Source: Arion vulgaris | Lineage: Eukaryota > Mollusca > Gastropoda > Stylommatophora > Arionidae | DNA length: 64,000 nt | Assembly: GCA_020796225.1 (NCBI GenBank) | Contig: CM036758.1 | Coordinates: forward strand, 31,341,647 to 31,405,646 | Direction of reading: 5' to 3' | Shown: piece by piece, positions 10,240 to 20,762 of the stretch | Numbering within the stretch: the first letter of the stretch is position 1 | Layout: each line of letters starts with the position of its first letter | Translations under genes and position numbers: made by a program | The notes under the pieces: generated by a model | The model's input: only the letters and a program-made list of their open reading frames with translations | What the model was told of the DNA's origin: nothing | Databases searched by the model: none

Positions 10240-11369
10240 ATCAATTTCATCAATTTGGGAAAGTGTTCTGGATTAATGGAAGACCAGTAGTTCAGTAGTT
10301 GGTGAGTCGTTCAGGGTAAACAATAAAACATTTGATTGATCACAGGAAAAAATACCCCACAAAATTACAGATTGATATGCAACAGGTCTATTGAAGTCAA
10401 GAGAGTTTTCGAATCTGTCGCCTATTATATCTGACATGCAAGTTAATGGACAATAATTATATAAAGAAAAGCAACATCATCTCTGGAGGTCGCAGGGATG
10501 TGGTTTTACACACAAAAACTAGTTTAATAAGTTTACTACTACCAGGCTTCGCGTGATATTTTTATGCTTTTCCGACGGTTGACTTGAGGAACATTGCAGT
10601 CCGTGAGTCTCAGTAACACTAACACTCACAGTAACAGTGCTGCTTAGTAAGTAACAGTGCTGCTTAGTGTACTCAGAGAAGCACTCGGTGCTGCACTGTG
10701 TGTGTCACACTAGTCAAAAATTTACAACAATGGAAAAAAATGGACACGAATGAATGGAAGGAAAGAAGCTTATTTGTTATTAACTTTTAAGAATATAAAG
10801 TTCCTTAATATAATCGTTTTGTACTTAGAAAAACTATGTTTGAAGTTATACCCCAAGTACTTTGCAAAATTAAGACTAGAACTCGAAACCGACGCCAGAC
10901 ATCTGGCTGTGCTGCACACTTGTATGCACGACAATTCAATTCATTCGTTGATTCGACACTCAAAACAACCAGTCAGTTGAATAACATCCGACGGGCTGGT
11001 CTCGAGACTTGTGGAAGGGTCACGGTAATGTGAAAATCGTCAATACTGTACGGTGAAAAAGACGATGCATTACATACCTGATGAATTGTAACTATATATT
11101 ATAACGAATGTGCTCCGTCTAACAACAAACAAATTCAAACACGGGAAAAACGCAATTAACAAAACTTCTCCAGCGAGCACATTGACCGTGCAGACGATTC
11201 AAACTTTTAAAATGCGCCAAGCTGAATTAAAAAGTTGCAGTTGTTTTTCATTGAAATAATTATAATTTCGATATTGCTGCAACCAACAATTATTCCACTA
11301 TAGACAAGAACTGGACATGTGTGTGCTTGACTATAATTCTAGAGACGTTCTCTTTCCTCACAAATACAT
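10240..11369. other. Intergenic, apparently unique sequence
   Basis: No repeat family member recognised except a short duplication (TAACAGTGCTGCTTAGT twice at 10631-10668). Short open frames (10750-10980 plus) lack domains. Possible regulatory sequence, but nothing demonstrable. Confidence 0.4.
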
Positions 11370-11492
11370 CGTAGATCCTAGCCGGTGTTACGAAGATCGT
11401 GCACTGTCGCTGAGATTTTCCTGTTTAAAAAAAAAAAAATTGGAGCACACATTGTTATTCGACAAACTGCAATGATGATGATCCAATCAGTC
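11370..11492 (+). mobile_element. SINE family B, 3' part
   Basis: TAGATCCTAGCCGGTGTTAC, a 13-base A run, and ACTGCAATGATGATGATCCA. Confidence 0.7.
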
Positions 11493-11644
11493 AAGTTCAG
11501 CGTTTTCGAGTTATTTTGCGTTTATTTCCATTGTTCATTTTGTTTGTTGATGTCTACGTACGTTGCACAGTATAATAAACATTTGCTAAATAATTACATT
11601 AAAATGTAATAGGTTTCTGTATGGTTGTTACTTATTAATTTGTA

Positions 11645-12185
11645 TACTGCGGACTAATATTGATTATTTGTTACTGAACCGACGTTATTGCACTCCGGCA
11701 GACCCATAGATGCTCAGTCTCCGCCGACAGAGATTGAAGGGTATGCACACTTATGGTTCCTGTGGGGCGCTGGTTAAACCACAGCCAACTCTAGATAACT
11801 AGGCCAGACAACTGAGTGGGTGTTCCATGACCTAGATCAGAAAAGGGGGCCGGAAAATATAGACGTTTGATAGAACACTGCATGCTTTTTGCAATTTTAC
11901 TCAATTCTGTGAGTCTATGGTTATTTATTGGTGAAAAATATTCATAATATTAATATTCCTTGTTGTTAAACTGAACTTGTTGCATAATATAACTTCGAGT
12001 TAGCATTTTGTGTTGATTTTAAGATGAATTCGTCTATATAACCAATACTGAAATGCGTGGTCACGTGGTGTAGTTGTGGTCTGATTTCCCATAATTCTTA
12101 CTTGAATCCGAAGGCCCATAAGTTTATAGTTGGCTCTGGTTAAACACACTTCTCACTCTGCCCCTCACATATCCAGTTCTACTTG
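11645..12185 (-). mobile_element. LINE C-terminal fragment interrupted by a TTAA MITE
   Basis: 11645-11774 and 12144-12185 match 18200-18350 (CAGACCCATAGATGCT, GGGTATGCACACTTATGGTT, then ATCCAGTTCTACTTGTACAA). The interruption is the element at 11778-12139. Confidence 0.7.
11778..12139 (+). mobile_element. TTAA-flanked MITE, copy 1
   Basis: 362 bp between TTAA at 11774-11777 and 12140-12143. Ends are imperfect inverted repeats: ACCACAGCCAACTCTAGATA on the left and, reverse-complemented on the right, CCAGAGCCAACTATAAACT. No ORF. TTAA target duplication is typical of piggyBac-type elements. Confidence 0.75.
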
Positions 12186-13060
12186 TACAACGGGCGACCT
12201 TAAGCTCCTATAGGGGCCAAAGGCACATGGGGACAACGCTGCGCCAGGGTTAGTAAAGGGGCACTAATCAAGACCCTGTCCCCCACCTCTACTTGGTGAC
12301 CCTGGTAACAGATTTTGGTTCCGGTCCGGCCAAGGTGGGCAGGGATCGGTGAGAACTACAGGTAGTGGTAGTAGTGCACAGGCGGAAAAGCAATGCAGGT
12401 CCCAAATCTACGCACAAAATGCACGTACCTCCGTTGTCCGTTAAAATGTGATGAAAAGTAAGAAACAGCAGTGTACGAGTCGTCTGTGAACGAATGCAAA
12501 CTCCCCAAAGTTAAAGACCTGCACCAAATTTAAAGGGATGAGAGGTGCATCCAACGATGAGACGTGGACACACGTGAGGCAAAACTCAGAGCCGTATAGC
12601 TCTTCTCTCTCTCGTCCCCTAGAGCCCGATATGCCGGGCCCCAGGTTGAGTTGTACGTGGGTCCAAATAAGCACGATTTAAGCTGCAGGGTCGACAGCCC
12701 AGGCAAATGTGAGCACGGCGAGAACTAACGGTGATTATGAGGCAGGCACCAGGGCAGAGCGAACATGCATCCGGGTGATGCATGAGTGGACCCACCGGTG
12801 GGCAGAAGTGCATGGCGCGGCAGGCGAGAGGGTGTGCGGACCACCAAAATGTGCAGAAGAACTGGAAAGCCCAGCAGAGGTGAAGCCAGTGCGCGTTTCC
12901 GATCGCAGGGAACTACTGCTGCCTTATAGTTTGATTGGTGACAATCAAAGGTTAGCGGAGCAAACCGTACACAAAATTGGACGGGCGGCAAACCAAGTAG
13001 TCCATAAAAAAGACCGGTTCGCTGGGCAAATGGCGCTCATCAGCCCGGGAGGGCAGGCCA
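12186..13060. other. Intergenic, GC-richer repeat-like segment
   Basis: Higher GC than its surroundings. Open frames on both strands (for example 12709-13065 plus) show no known domain. It contains a run (GGTTTGATTGGTGACAATCAAAGG-like, later GACCGGGGACAGCAAAGG) that recurs at 13100, suggesting degenerate repeat units. No gene called. Confidence 0.4.
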
Positions 13061-13061
13061 T

Positions 13062-13240
13062 CTAAGGGTCGCTACCATAAAAGAAAATAGCAGCCTGCTG
13101 CCTTGCAGGTTTGACCGGGGACAGCAAAGGGCTAACGGAGAGCGAACCCAGTAAACGCTGGTTGAAACCAACACACCCCGAAGGATAAGCACCAGAGCTC
13201 CAAATGGTACTGAAGGTTGTAAACGTACACCCGTTCTTGG
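13062..13240 (+). mobile_element. SINE family C2 fragment
   Basis: GAGCGAACCCAGTAAACGCT and GCACCAGAGCTCCAAATGGT match the C2 copies at 26375-26690 and 54728-55035. Confidence 0.7.
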
Positions 13241-13299
13241 TGTTAGGCTGTTTATGTATCACATTAGAATGATAAAAACGGCCTTAAGAACGATAGCCA

Positions 13300-13950
13300 G
13301 AAGAAGAAGAAAACTCCTTTAACTCCTTTAATCGCTGGATCGAGTCAACATCTATTTGTCTTTATCCAACAGGCAGTCATGAGTATCTAGGAACATTCTT
13401 AACACCAGATGGAAGATGTACAACAGAGATTAGAAGTAGAATAGCTCAAACGAAAGCAGCTTTTATGAAAATGAAGAACACACTATGCGTGAACTCACTA
13501 CCAATGACACTGCGAAACGAGTACTCCAATGCTATATTGAACCAATTCTTATGTATGGCAGCGAATCATGGACACTGAACAAACAATCAATACGATCATT
13601 GGAAGCCACAGAGATGTGGTTTTACAGAAGAATGTTGAGAATTCCATGGACAGCAAAGAAAACAAACGTGGAGGTTTTAAATCAGGCCTGCACACAAGAA
13701 ACCTTATCAAAAGAATAAGAATCCGACAATCAAGGTTCTTCGGGCATATAATGCGAAGAGAAGGTTTAGAACATTTGGTGACTACAGGTAAAATTCAGGA
13801 AGGAGATATCGTGGAAGACAGAGGGGGAAGATGTTGGATGGCCTGACATCATGGTTCGACAAAATATCGACGTCAGAACTGATTACATGCACCAAGCAAA
13901 GAGAGTTGTGGAGAGACATGATCGCCTACGCCGGCAGGCATGGCACTGAT
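13300..13950 (+). mobile_element. LINE ORF2 C-terminal fragment
   Basis: Frames read [78 protein letters not shown] and [20 protein letters not shown], the typical RT thumb/C-terminal region of a non-LTR element. Frames change twice, so it is dead. The same family is at 61340-61845 (minus). Confidence 0.85.
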
Positions 13951-14240
13951 TGATTGAGTCATGAAGAGATCTAAGAACACACCCTTATACAGCTTCAAAT
14001 ATGCTGTTGATGCAAGTCAGTCTTTGCCGCAAACACCCGCATGCCCAGGAAAGTAGATCCACGCAAGCATCTGGAGGTTAGAAACTTCAATAGACTTCCA
14101 CTCATACCGCACTGTCATTTTGAATCTTCCGAAGCATCGACTAAGAGCTAGATACAACAACGGCCATAGTACACGGAGTCACAGGGAGACAATGACGAAC
14201 ATCAGTAACGGCATCAACCTCCATTCTCATAGTGGAAGCT
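13950..14240 (-). mobile_element. LINE RNase H region fragment
   Basis: Matches 18500-18540 and 18668-18800; the shared part ATGCCCAGGAAAGTAGATCC encodes, on the minus strand, the remnant of CPGHAG of the RNase H domain. Confidence 0.65.
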
Positions 14241-14329
14241 ATTGTTTTGTATTATTTATACGCACATATTTCCACTTTTTCAGCTGGGGAAGGAAGGGAA
14301 GGGAAGGGAGGGGTGGCGAATAGTTGGTG

Positions 14330-15345
14330 ATCCATCGGTGGCACTAATTGTAGTTATTCCTTGTAGCTGTATTGTTTCTAATGTCATCGATCTGCTTTCT
14401 TCTTGGTCATCCTCTTGATCTTGAATCATAATTGCTTTGGTATAGCGCATATGCTGCATTTTGTCGCCTTGTCTGGTTAACATATATGCAGAAAACATCA
14501 TGAGGAATGTTACAGAAAATAGCGGAAAAGAACAATACGATCCTTTTATAATCGGAGGAAGAGAAATACCTGAACTATGATACGCTGATGAAACAGTGTT
14601 ACTTTCAGCATCACAAAAAGGGATAGATAACTTATTAGGGAAAATGAAAGATAAAAGCGAAAAACAAAATCTATATCTCAATGTGGCAAAAATAATGACA
14701 ACAGATAAAACGAACATGACAAGAGATATTTTTATCAACGGAGAGAAAGTAGAAAATGTGAACAGTTTTGAATATCTCGGTTCACTGCTAACAACAGATG
14801 GAAATGGAATGAAGGAAATTAAAAGAAGATAAACATGGCTTTACAAAAAATTAAACAACTAAAAACAGTATTAAACGGGACTGATAAGAAAACAAAGATC
14901 AGAATACTAAGAGCGTGCATATTCCCAGTGACAACGAATGGTGTGAAGCATGGACATTTAAAAAAGCAGTGGAAAAACCTATATGTGCTTTTGAATATAA
15001 GTGTTACAGAAGAGTCCTCCGTATATATTGGACAGAGAAGAGAACAAATAGATATATCCAGAAAGAACTCAAAATCAAAGAAAACTGGCTGATGCTACAA
15101 ATAAGAAAGAAAAAATTAAAGTATTTTGGACATATAAAAAGACATGAAGGGCTGAAGAAGACCATCATGGAAGGAGGCATACCGGCAAAGAGAAGAAGAG
15201 AAGACCACGGAGAAGATGGATTCAGGATGTAACTGATGGTTTGAACATGACAGTTGCAGAGGCAGGACATCTGGCCTATGAGAGAGAAATTCCAGAGGAC
15301 TGTTGGAGTGGCAAAGTTCTGCTCAGGACAAGCTATTTGATGATA
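14330..15345 (+). mobile_element. LINE with RT palm remnant (YADE)
   Basis: Plus strand 14580-14830 reads YADETVLLSASQKGIDNLLG, later VENVNSFEYLGSLLTTDGNG; YADE is a variant of the catalytic YADD. Then [34 protein letters not shown] and [20 protein letters not shown]. Frames are broken by stops. Confidence 0.8.
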
Positions 15346-15384
15346 ATAGTGCATACCTAGATGGATTAGCAAGATGTATAAGCA

Positions 15385-15760
15385 TTCACCTATCGACTCG
15401 GACACAAGAAGGTTGTAGGTTTAATCCAGAGCCAACTATAAATTTATGAGCCTGCGGACTGCGGAAATCAGACCACAACTACACCACGTGACCTCGCATT
15501 CCAGTATTCTTGTATATAGACGAATTCATTTTAAAATCAACACAAAATGCTAAATCAAAGTTATATAATACAGCAAGTTAAGTTTAACAATAAGAAATAT
15601 CAATATTATCAATATTTATAGTTAGAGTTGGCTGTGTTAAATCCCACACTCGACGTTCTACGATGAGGAAAGGAATTGGCCCTCTTATCTCCTGCGCACT
15701 AAGGTATAGAAATGTGAAGTGACAGGCACTTCATACAGTGGTGTAGCCTGATAATGCAAA
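15385..15760 (+). mobile_element. SINE family G interrupted by MITE copy 2
   Basis: 15385-15420 (GACACAAGAAGGTTGTAGGT) and 15641-15760 (ATCCCACACTCGACG ... CACTTCATACAGTGG) are the two halves of the element seen whole at 50520-50690. The MITE at 15425-15636 sits exactly at the B box. Confidence 0.75.
15425..15636 (-). mobile_element. TTAA-flanked MITE, copy 2 (internal deletion)
   Basis: 212 bp between TTAA at 15421-15424 and 15637-15640, inverted relative to copy 1 and lacking about 150 bp of its interior. Ends TCCAGAGCCAACTATAAATT and (reverse complement) CACAGCCAACTCTAACTATA. Confidence 0.8.
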
Positions 15761-16024
15761 TAGTTGTACTGCTACTTAATATATGCACCTCCTATTTAAC
15801 CTCTTATCACTTTTAATTGAAAAGTCAACTATATTCAATTACGCACCGATAGTTATTGAACTGGGAAAAATATTTTTTTAAATAGAACATATTTCCACTT
15901 ACATGTTTCACTTAAAGATCAGATCCATTCTTCTTTCCTTTTGCATAAATTTCTCTGTGCAGCTATCAAATGTAATCTTCATTCTAACTTTGCTCAAAAG
16001 TTCCTATTCAATAGACAAAAGGCT

Positions 16025-16275
16025 TGCCCATGTGTTGCCGGTGCCCTCATTGGGAACAAAGAATAGTAACACTGTGACCTACAAGGCATGTGTAGAGGCG
16101 ACTGAAGAAGGGTTGGGAGGAAGTTACCTAGTAAATAAAAAGCGTCACAGAAATCGGATGTGCTGGCCTACTTGTAGGCGCATAACTGACACACATACAA
16201 TCACTCTTAGGCTTGGATCACATACAAATTACAAAGAGCGCTTTAACAAGTGGTCGATATGGAGCCTTCAAAGAA
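16025..16275 (+). mobile_element. SINE family E, near full length
   Basis: From TGTTGCCGGTGCCCTCATTG through AAAGAATAGTAACACTGTGA, AGTAAATAAAAAGCGTCACA and AACAAGTGGTCGATATGGAG. Confidence 0.85.
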
Positions 16276-16299
16276 TAATATGTTGTTTAGCTGTCAGTG

Positions 16300-16870
16300 A
16301 GATGTGTGGGTGCCTTAATAATGGAGCTGGCTGGTAGGTTACAGCATTTGCTTTTTGCACTCTAGCCTTTATCTCTCTGTCTAGTCTTGTTTCTTCTGTG
16401 AATATTCTTCCTAAGTATTTGAATTCTTTCACTTGGTTGATTGTAGTGCCATTGACATGGATGTTTAGTTTATTATGTTTGGGTGCCTTAACAATGGGGC
16501 TATCTGGTAGGTTACAGCATTTGCTTTTTGCACTCTACCCTCTATCTAGTCTTCCATCTTCTGTGAATATGCTTCCTAAGTATTTGAATTCTTGCACTTG
16601 GTTGATTGTAGTAACATTGACATGGATGTTTAGTTTATTATGTTTTCTTCCCATATTCATTATTTCAGTTTTAGTGTTATTGATTTTTTCTGTCATGTTT
16701 TATACAATTGTGGTTCAAGTTCTCAATATAGTGTAAATCTTGTTCTTTTGGTGTATCAGGCACTGATCATCGGCGAAAAGCAGTTCATCTATTTCATCAT
16801 TATCTTGAACTATTTTATTCATATATGTGATCAATAATCTTTCATAATTTGCACCTGTTTACTCTATTGA
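16300..16870 (-). mobile_element. LINE reverse transcriptase fragment with FADD box and a 172-bp tandem duplication
   Basis: Minus strand reads DEIDELLFADDQC at about 16760-16800 (catalytic FADD), then KLNIHVNGTTINQVKEFKYL and a GRIFTEETRLDREI-like segment. The latter part occurs twice in tandem (about 16308-16480 and 16480-16645). Confidence 0.8.
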
Positions 16871-16889
16871 ATGCCTTCTCTTGTTTTTA

Positions 16890-17325
16890 ATAGAGGCTAG
16901 GCGCTTGCCTCTCATGCCAAATGTACTCGGTTCGCTCCCTCGGGTTGCCATCAAGACATTTTTCCAAACATAGGTGAAGAATATTTCTCAGTGTAGGTGA
17001 GATCGAGTTCCTAGTCCTATCGGAGACATACTATACAACGTCGGTGTCATGTTCAATTTGAACACAGAAAAGAACATGTGGCAATTCAAAATCGAGAAGA
17101 GCAGTCTGGAAAGCTGACCATTCAAAATTCATTAGAAAAGATTAAAAATAAAATTGCTACAAAATATCTTTATCATCTACATATTACATCGAGAACCCTC
17201 GCTGGTGCTATGGAGTTCATGCACTGCAATTGAGACCTTCCTGTGTAAGAAAGAGATCGGAACACATATGGTTACTCATCGAAGTGCAATGATGACGGTC
17301 ATATCAATCAACCAATCTTCTATTT
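16890..17325 (+). mobile_element. SINE family B, near full length
   Basis: About 435 bp: TAGAGGCTAGGCGCTTGCCT (A box), GGTTCGCTCC-type B box, AGTCTGGAAAGCTGACCATT, ACATCGAGAACCCTCGCTGG, and tail CAATGATGACGGTCATATCA + ATCAACCAATC. Confidence 0.85.
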
Positions 17326-17404
17326 TGTTAATAAATATCAGATTCTTACTTTGATTGTTTGTTTGCAGATCTGTCTTGGTGTAAATATTATTTTAAATAA
17401 TACT

Positions 17405-17545
17405 AAGGTGTGTCTTTTTCTCGACCTTGTGATGAAAGGCAAAACAGGATTAGAGAATAGAATAGATAATACTGTGTGTCTATCTATTCTCTAATCCTGT
17501 TTTGCCTTTCAGCGTCAGGTTGAAAAAGAAGACACCTGGAGCAAG
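17405..17545. repeat. Inverted repeat, 28-bp perfect arms (17433-17460 / 17484-17511)
   Basis: TGAAAGGCAAAACAGGATTA… is followed 23 bp later by its exact reverse complement; flanks continue as an imperfect inverted repeat. It is formed by the 3' ends of two LINE family g copies in tail-to-tail orientation. Confidence 0.85.
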
Positions 17546-17995
17546 CTTCTCTATGCGCATTGTCTTTCTTTCTTTTCTCCAATCCTGATTTGCCTCACAT
17601 CTTCAGGGTTAGAAGAGATTTCTAGAGCGGGATTTTGTGTGCGCCTCATAAACAGTATCTTTCGTTGTTTCTGTTATCTCTGAGGTCCACCTCTTGTATG
17701 GCTGGAATTTTGATTTGTGTCCACTGTACCGGAGTAGCATTGCCTGCTCTTTGTGGCACATTTGATAATCTGCTTATGTGTCCGAAGCATTTAATTTGTT
17801 GTTTCTTGATGAAGTTCATTTCTGATGTTGTAGCCACTTTTTTCCTGATGTCTTCATTTCTAAACCGGTCTGTTCTTGATACTCTCAGCATTCTGCATAG
17901 ACAATTCATCTCTATTGTGACTAGTTTCTTCTGTCATTTAATGTCACTGCCAGGTTTGGCACTGATAGCATAATGTAGGGAGAAAAATTGTATTG
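17546..17995 (-). mobile_element. LINE 3'-end fragment (family g)
   Basis: Minus strand reads [60 protein letters not shown], an ORF2 C-terminus of the type LRVSRRDRFRNEDI...[11 protein letters not shown]. Confidence 0.8.
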
Positions 17996-18164
17996 AGCAA
18001 TGCTATATGTTATTACTTGAAATAAAATAAATTAATTTTAAAAAACCAACAACACATGTTTATATATCCTTGTTGAAATATTTACTACAAAATATTTTTT
18101 ATATACAATAACCACACAAACAACAACAAACTTAGTATGGCAGCTTCTTCTTCTTTTGCAATGA

Positions 18165-18800
18165 TCCAGCGAGTCTTGGATTCCTGCACCTCGGATTAAT
18201 ATTATGTAGACATAGTGTTGGTTACTGAACTGACGCCACAGCACTCAGGGCAGACCCATAGATGCTTAGTCTCACCCAGGACATATCGAAGGGTATGCAT
18301 ACTGATGGTTTCTTCTGGTCCTCAAGCATCCAGCTCTACTTGTACAAAGTGTAATTCCAAACTCTTTAAATCGCTGGATTGATTCCCCATCAATTTTAGT
18401 ATCCTCATCCAACAGTAGGTCGCAAAGAGACAGAAGAACATAACCCATATTCATCCTAAACTCCCCAACAATCGATGCAAGCATGTCTGCTCTCTCATTG
18501 CAGCAAAAACCTGCATGACCAGGACAGTATATCCACATATATCAGGGACCCTCGCCGGTGCAACGGAGTTCGTACACTGCAGCTGAGATTTGTAAGAAAG
18601 AGATCGGAGCACACATAACATTACTCACTGAAGTGCAATGATGATGGTTCTATCTATCAATCAATAAGTATGATTCTCTGTAGGTTGGAAACCTCTACAG
18701 ACGACATCCACTCATACCACAATCTGCCATTCTGGATCTCTTGAATCATTGACTGAGAGTCAAAACCAACAACGGCCCCAGTAAGCAAAGTCCCAGCCGG
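18165..18800 (-). mobile_element. LINE RNase H / C-terminus, split by a SINE B insertion
   Basis: Minus strand reads IYCPGHAGFCCNERADMLAS, then [20 protein letters not shown] and [28 protein letters not shown] is the RNase H signature of non-LTR ORF2. A family B SINE 3' part interrupts at 18543-18668 and LINE sequence resumes to about 18800. Confidence 0.8.
18543..18668 (+). mobile_element. SINE family B, 3' part (nested)
   Basis: AGGGACCCTCGCCGGTGCAA, TAAGAAAGAGATCGGAGCAC, tail ATCTATCAATCAATAAG; inserted in the LINE fragment above. Confidence 0.8.
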
Positions 18801-18954
18801 CCCACAGAAGAACTGGGGCGTGTATTGATATTATATTTTATACCCACCCCAGACAGAAGCCCAAATTGGACTGCTATAGCATATACAGGTCATATAGAAG
18901 AAAGTTTCCCAATAGTGAAGGTGTGGATTTAATGCTATCTAAAGAAGCGGAAGG

Positions 18955-19210
18955 GAGCTGCTGTAGTGTAGTTGTTAGTGAACTCACTTCTTAGGCTAGT
19001 GGTCAGGGTTCAAATCCCAAGTGATCATATAATATTTTTCCGACCATAAAGTTTCTCAAGTTGACCATGCCTTAATTGGGCACCAGGATAAGCACTGAGA
19101 AGTAAAGATATAGGCGTGATGTTGGCCACATCACCTATCGTGTGCTGTAGGTCAATGAAAAATATGGGCCCAACACCGTATTTTCCAATATACCTAAAAA
19201 AAAAAAGTAT
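18955..19210 (+). mobile_element. SINE family I
   Basis: tRNA-like head with B box GGGTTCAAATCCCAA (19006-19020), body ACCATGCCTTAATTGGGCAC, 3' CAACACCGTATTTTCC and a poly-A near 19197. Relatives at 25460-25580 (minus) and 49745-49910 (plus). Confidence 0.75.
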
Positions 19211-19660
19211 ATATGAAAAAGGGTTCCTATGTACAGAGTGTCGTGTTTGTGGTAGAGAAAGAAGATATACTAATCAACTTCTCATGGGACGGTGAACAAG
19301 TGGACTGTTGGATGGCTGCTGCAGAGGAGGATGGACCATGCATGGGAATGCCCAATGTGCCATGATGTCGATCGAATAACATAACATAGCATAACATCAA
19401 CTTTGTTGTTCTTACAGACTATATATTGGATTATGGAGGCAACAGTGACTCATGCTGTCTTGTAGGCAGCAACAAACTCTCTCCAACCTGCTGCCAACCT
19501 TAGTAAGGTATCACATGACTATTTGTGGTTTTCATTTCAGGTTCCATATCTTATTACACTTGTCGGTTATCACATGTTTTATTTTCTGTAAACTGCGACA
19601 GCGAACAGGGAAGATAACAACAGTAAAATTATGTAGAGTTAACTACCCTCAATCTATCTC
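19211..19660. other. Intergenic, no feature recognised
   Basis: Contains a short run of ATAACATAACATAGC repeats near 19377; otherwise nothing recognised. Confidence 0.4.
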
Positions 19661-19930
19661 AAACTAATCACTGAATCCATCATTGGATCTGAATTTATCT
19701 AGAAATTTAACCCTGGAACTATTTCTGAGTTTAACTGAGACTAATTATAGATCTAACTCTGAACTGAACACTACATAAATCTCTAAAAATATTTCTGAAT
19801 ATATCTATGATGCTATTTCTGAATTTGTTTCTAAAAATATTTCTGAAATCTAACTCTGAAATATATTTTTGAATTGACATCTGAATCTATTACTGAATCA
19901 GATTTTAAATCTAATTCTAAATGTAATGCT
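19660..19930. repeat. Degenerate repeat (TCTGAATCTATTTCTGAAT type)
   Basis: About ten loosely conserved 22-26-bp units containing CTGAATCTA or TTTCTGAAT; a further stretch at 20415-20460 has the same character. Downstream of the complement gene. Confidence 0.6.
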
Positions 19931-19969
19931 ACTGTAACCTTTTCAGCCTGTAATTGTTTTACCTCCGGA

Positions 19970-20230
19970 TGCATTTTTAATGCAATGTCCAAAGGCGAAG
20001 GATTGACTTCATTGCACCGGGTTCCCCATTTGGCTCCAACCCTGTCGGCAAAGATGGCATGCCATCTGCTAAGAGCATTGCACAAATCACGAACTCCGTA
20101 ACTTCAACAACAATCCTAGGGATCTCACGGAAAAATTCGAACTGTGTCTCGGCCCGGATTCGAACCGATAACCTTCAGTACAACAGGCAAACAACGTAAC
20201 CACTTCTCCATCGAGACCCCACAATTATTG
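19970..20230 (-). mobile_element. SINE family F fragment and tRNA-derived SINE head
   Basis: 19970-20065 is minus-strand family F. At 20130-20215 the minus strand reads GTCTCGATGGAGAAGTGGTT ... ATCGGTTCGAATCCGG and GCCGAGAC; the ends pair (GTCTCG/CGAGAC) and a perfect B box is present, but the anticodon arm does not fold, so it is a tRNA-derived SINE head rather than a tRNA gene. Confidence 0.65.
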
Positions 20231-20551
20231 CAATGTATACTGTAGTCTAATTATTACAATGTGTCTCTGCCCTATTTGCCGCCTCTGGCATGAAAGGAAT
20301 AAACTAAACTAACTAACTATACTAAAGTAGCCAGCATACTGGCTTTGTGTCTTCTTAAAAAATACTGCGAACCAGTATATTGACTTAGAAGGACGAATGA
20401 GTTAATCTTAACTTTGAATTCGCTCTCCGAATCTATTTCTGAATGTAAATCTAAGTTATTATGAATCGATATACAGATCAAGTCATACAAGCATTGATAA
20501 ATTATATACACATATAACACAAAAACCATATATTAAATATTTTATAATAAT

Positions 20552-20762
20552 TTAAGTTTTCTTGCGTTCGCCAAATTTCCCATCTTTTGCTCGCTTCTGT
20601 TTCCGGTTAATCTGGGCAGTAGAATTATTACTGCATTTTCTTCTCTCAAGTCTTTTCAGTGTTCTTCTTATGTTTTTGGCGATGTCCTTCTTGGTGCCAC
20701 TTAGACCTTTTGGTTTCAGGATTTCCAGGACAAAGACTTTCTTGTCTAACAGAAAGACATAT
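20552..20762 (-). CDS. Complement C3-like exon 17, terminal (C345C end, basic tail, stop)
   Basis: Acceptor TTTCTTCCAG; coding part of 211 nt to TAA at 20552-20554. It reads [20 protein letters not shown], then [20 protein letters not shown] and a final Cys, then a tail of about 25 residues rich in Lys/Arg ([18 protein letters not shown]). C3 ends only two residues after its last Cys, so the basic tail is unusual. I see no clear AATAAA on the minus strand in the first 200 bases after the stop. Confidence 0.93.

Noticed and set aside
10750..10980. 76-codon plus-strand frame in unique intergenic DNA
   Set aside because: No recognisable motif; length is expected by chance in AT-rich DNA.
12709..13065. 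118-codon plus-strand frame as a gene
   Set aside because: GC-rich repeat-like segment, open on both strands, no domain, no splice or start context.
20130..20215. tRNA gene on the minus strand
   Set aside because: The ends pair and the B box is perfect, but no acceptable anticodon stem-loop forms and it is followed by SINE-like sequence.
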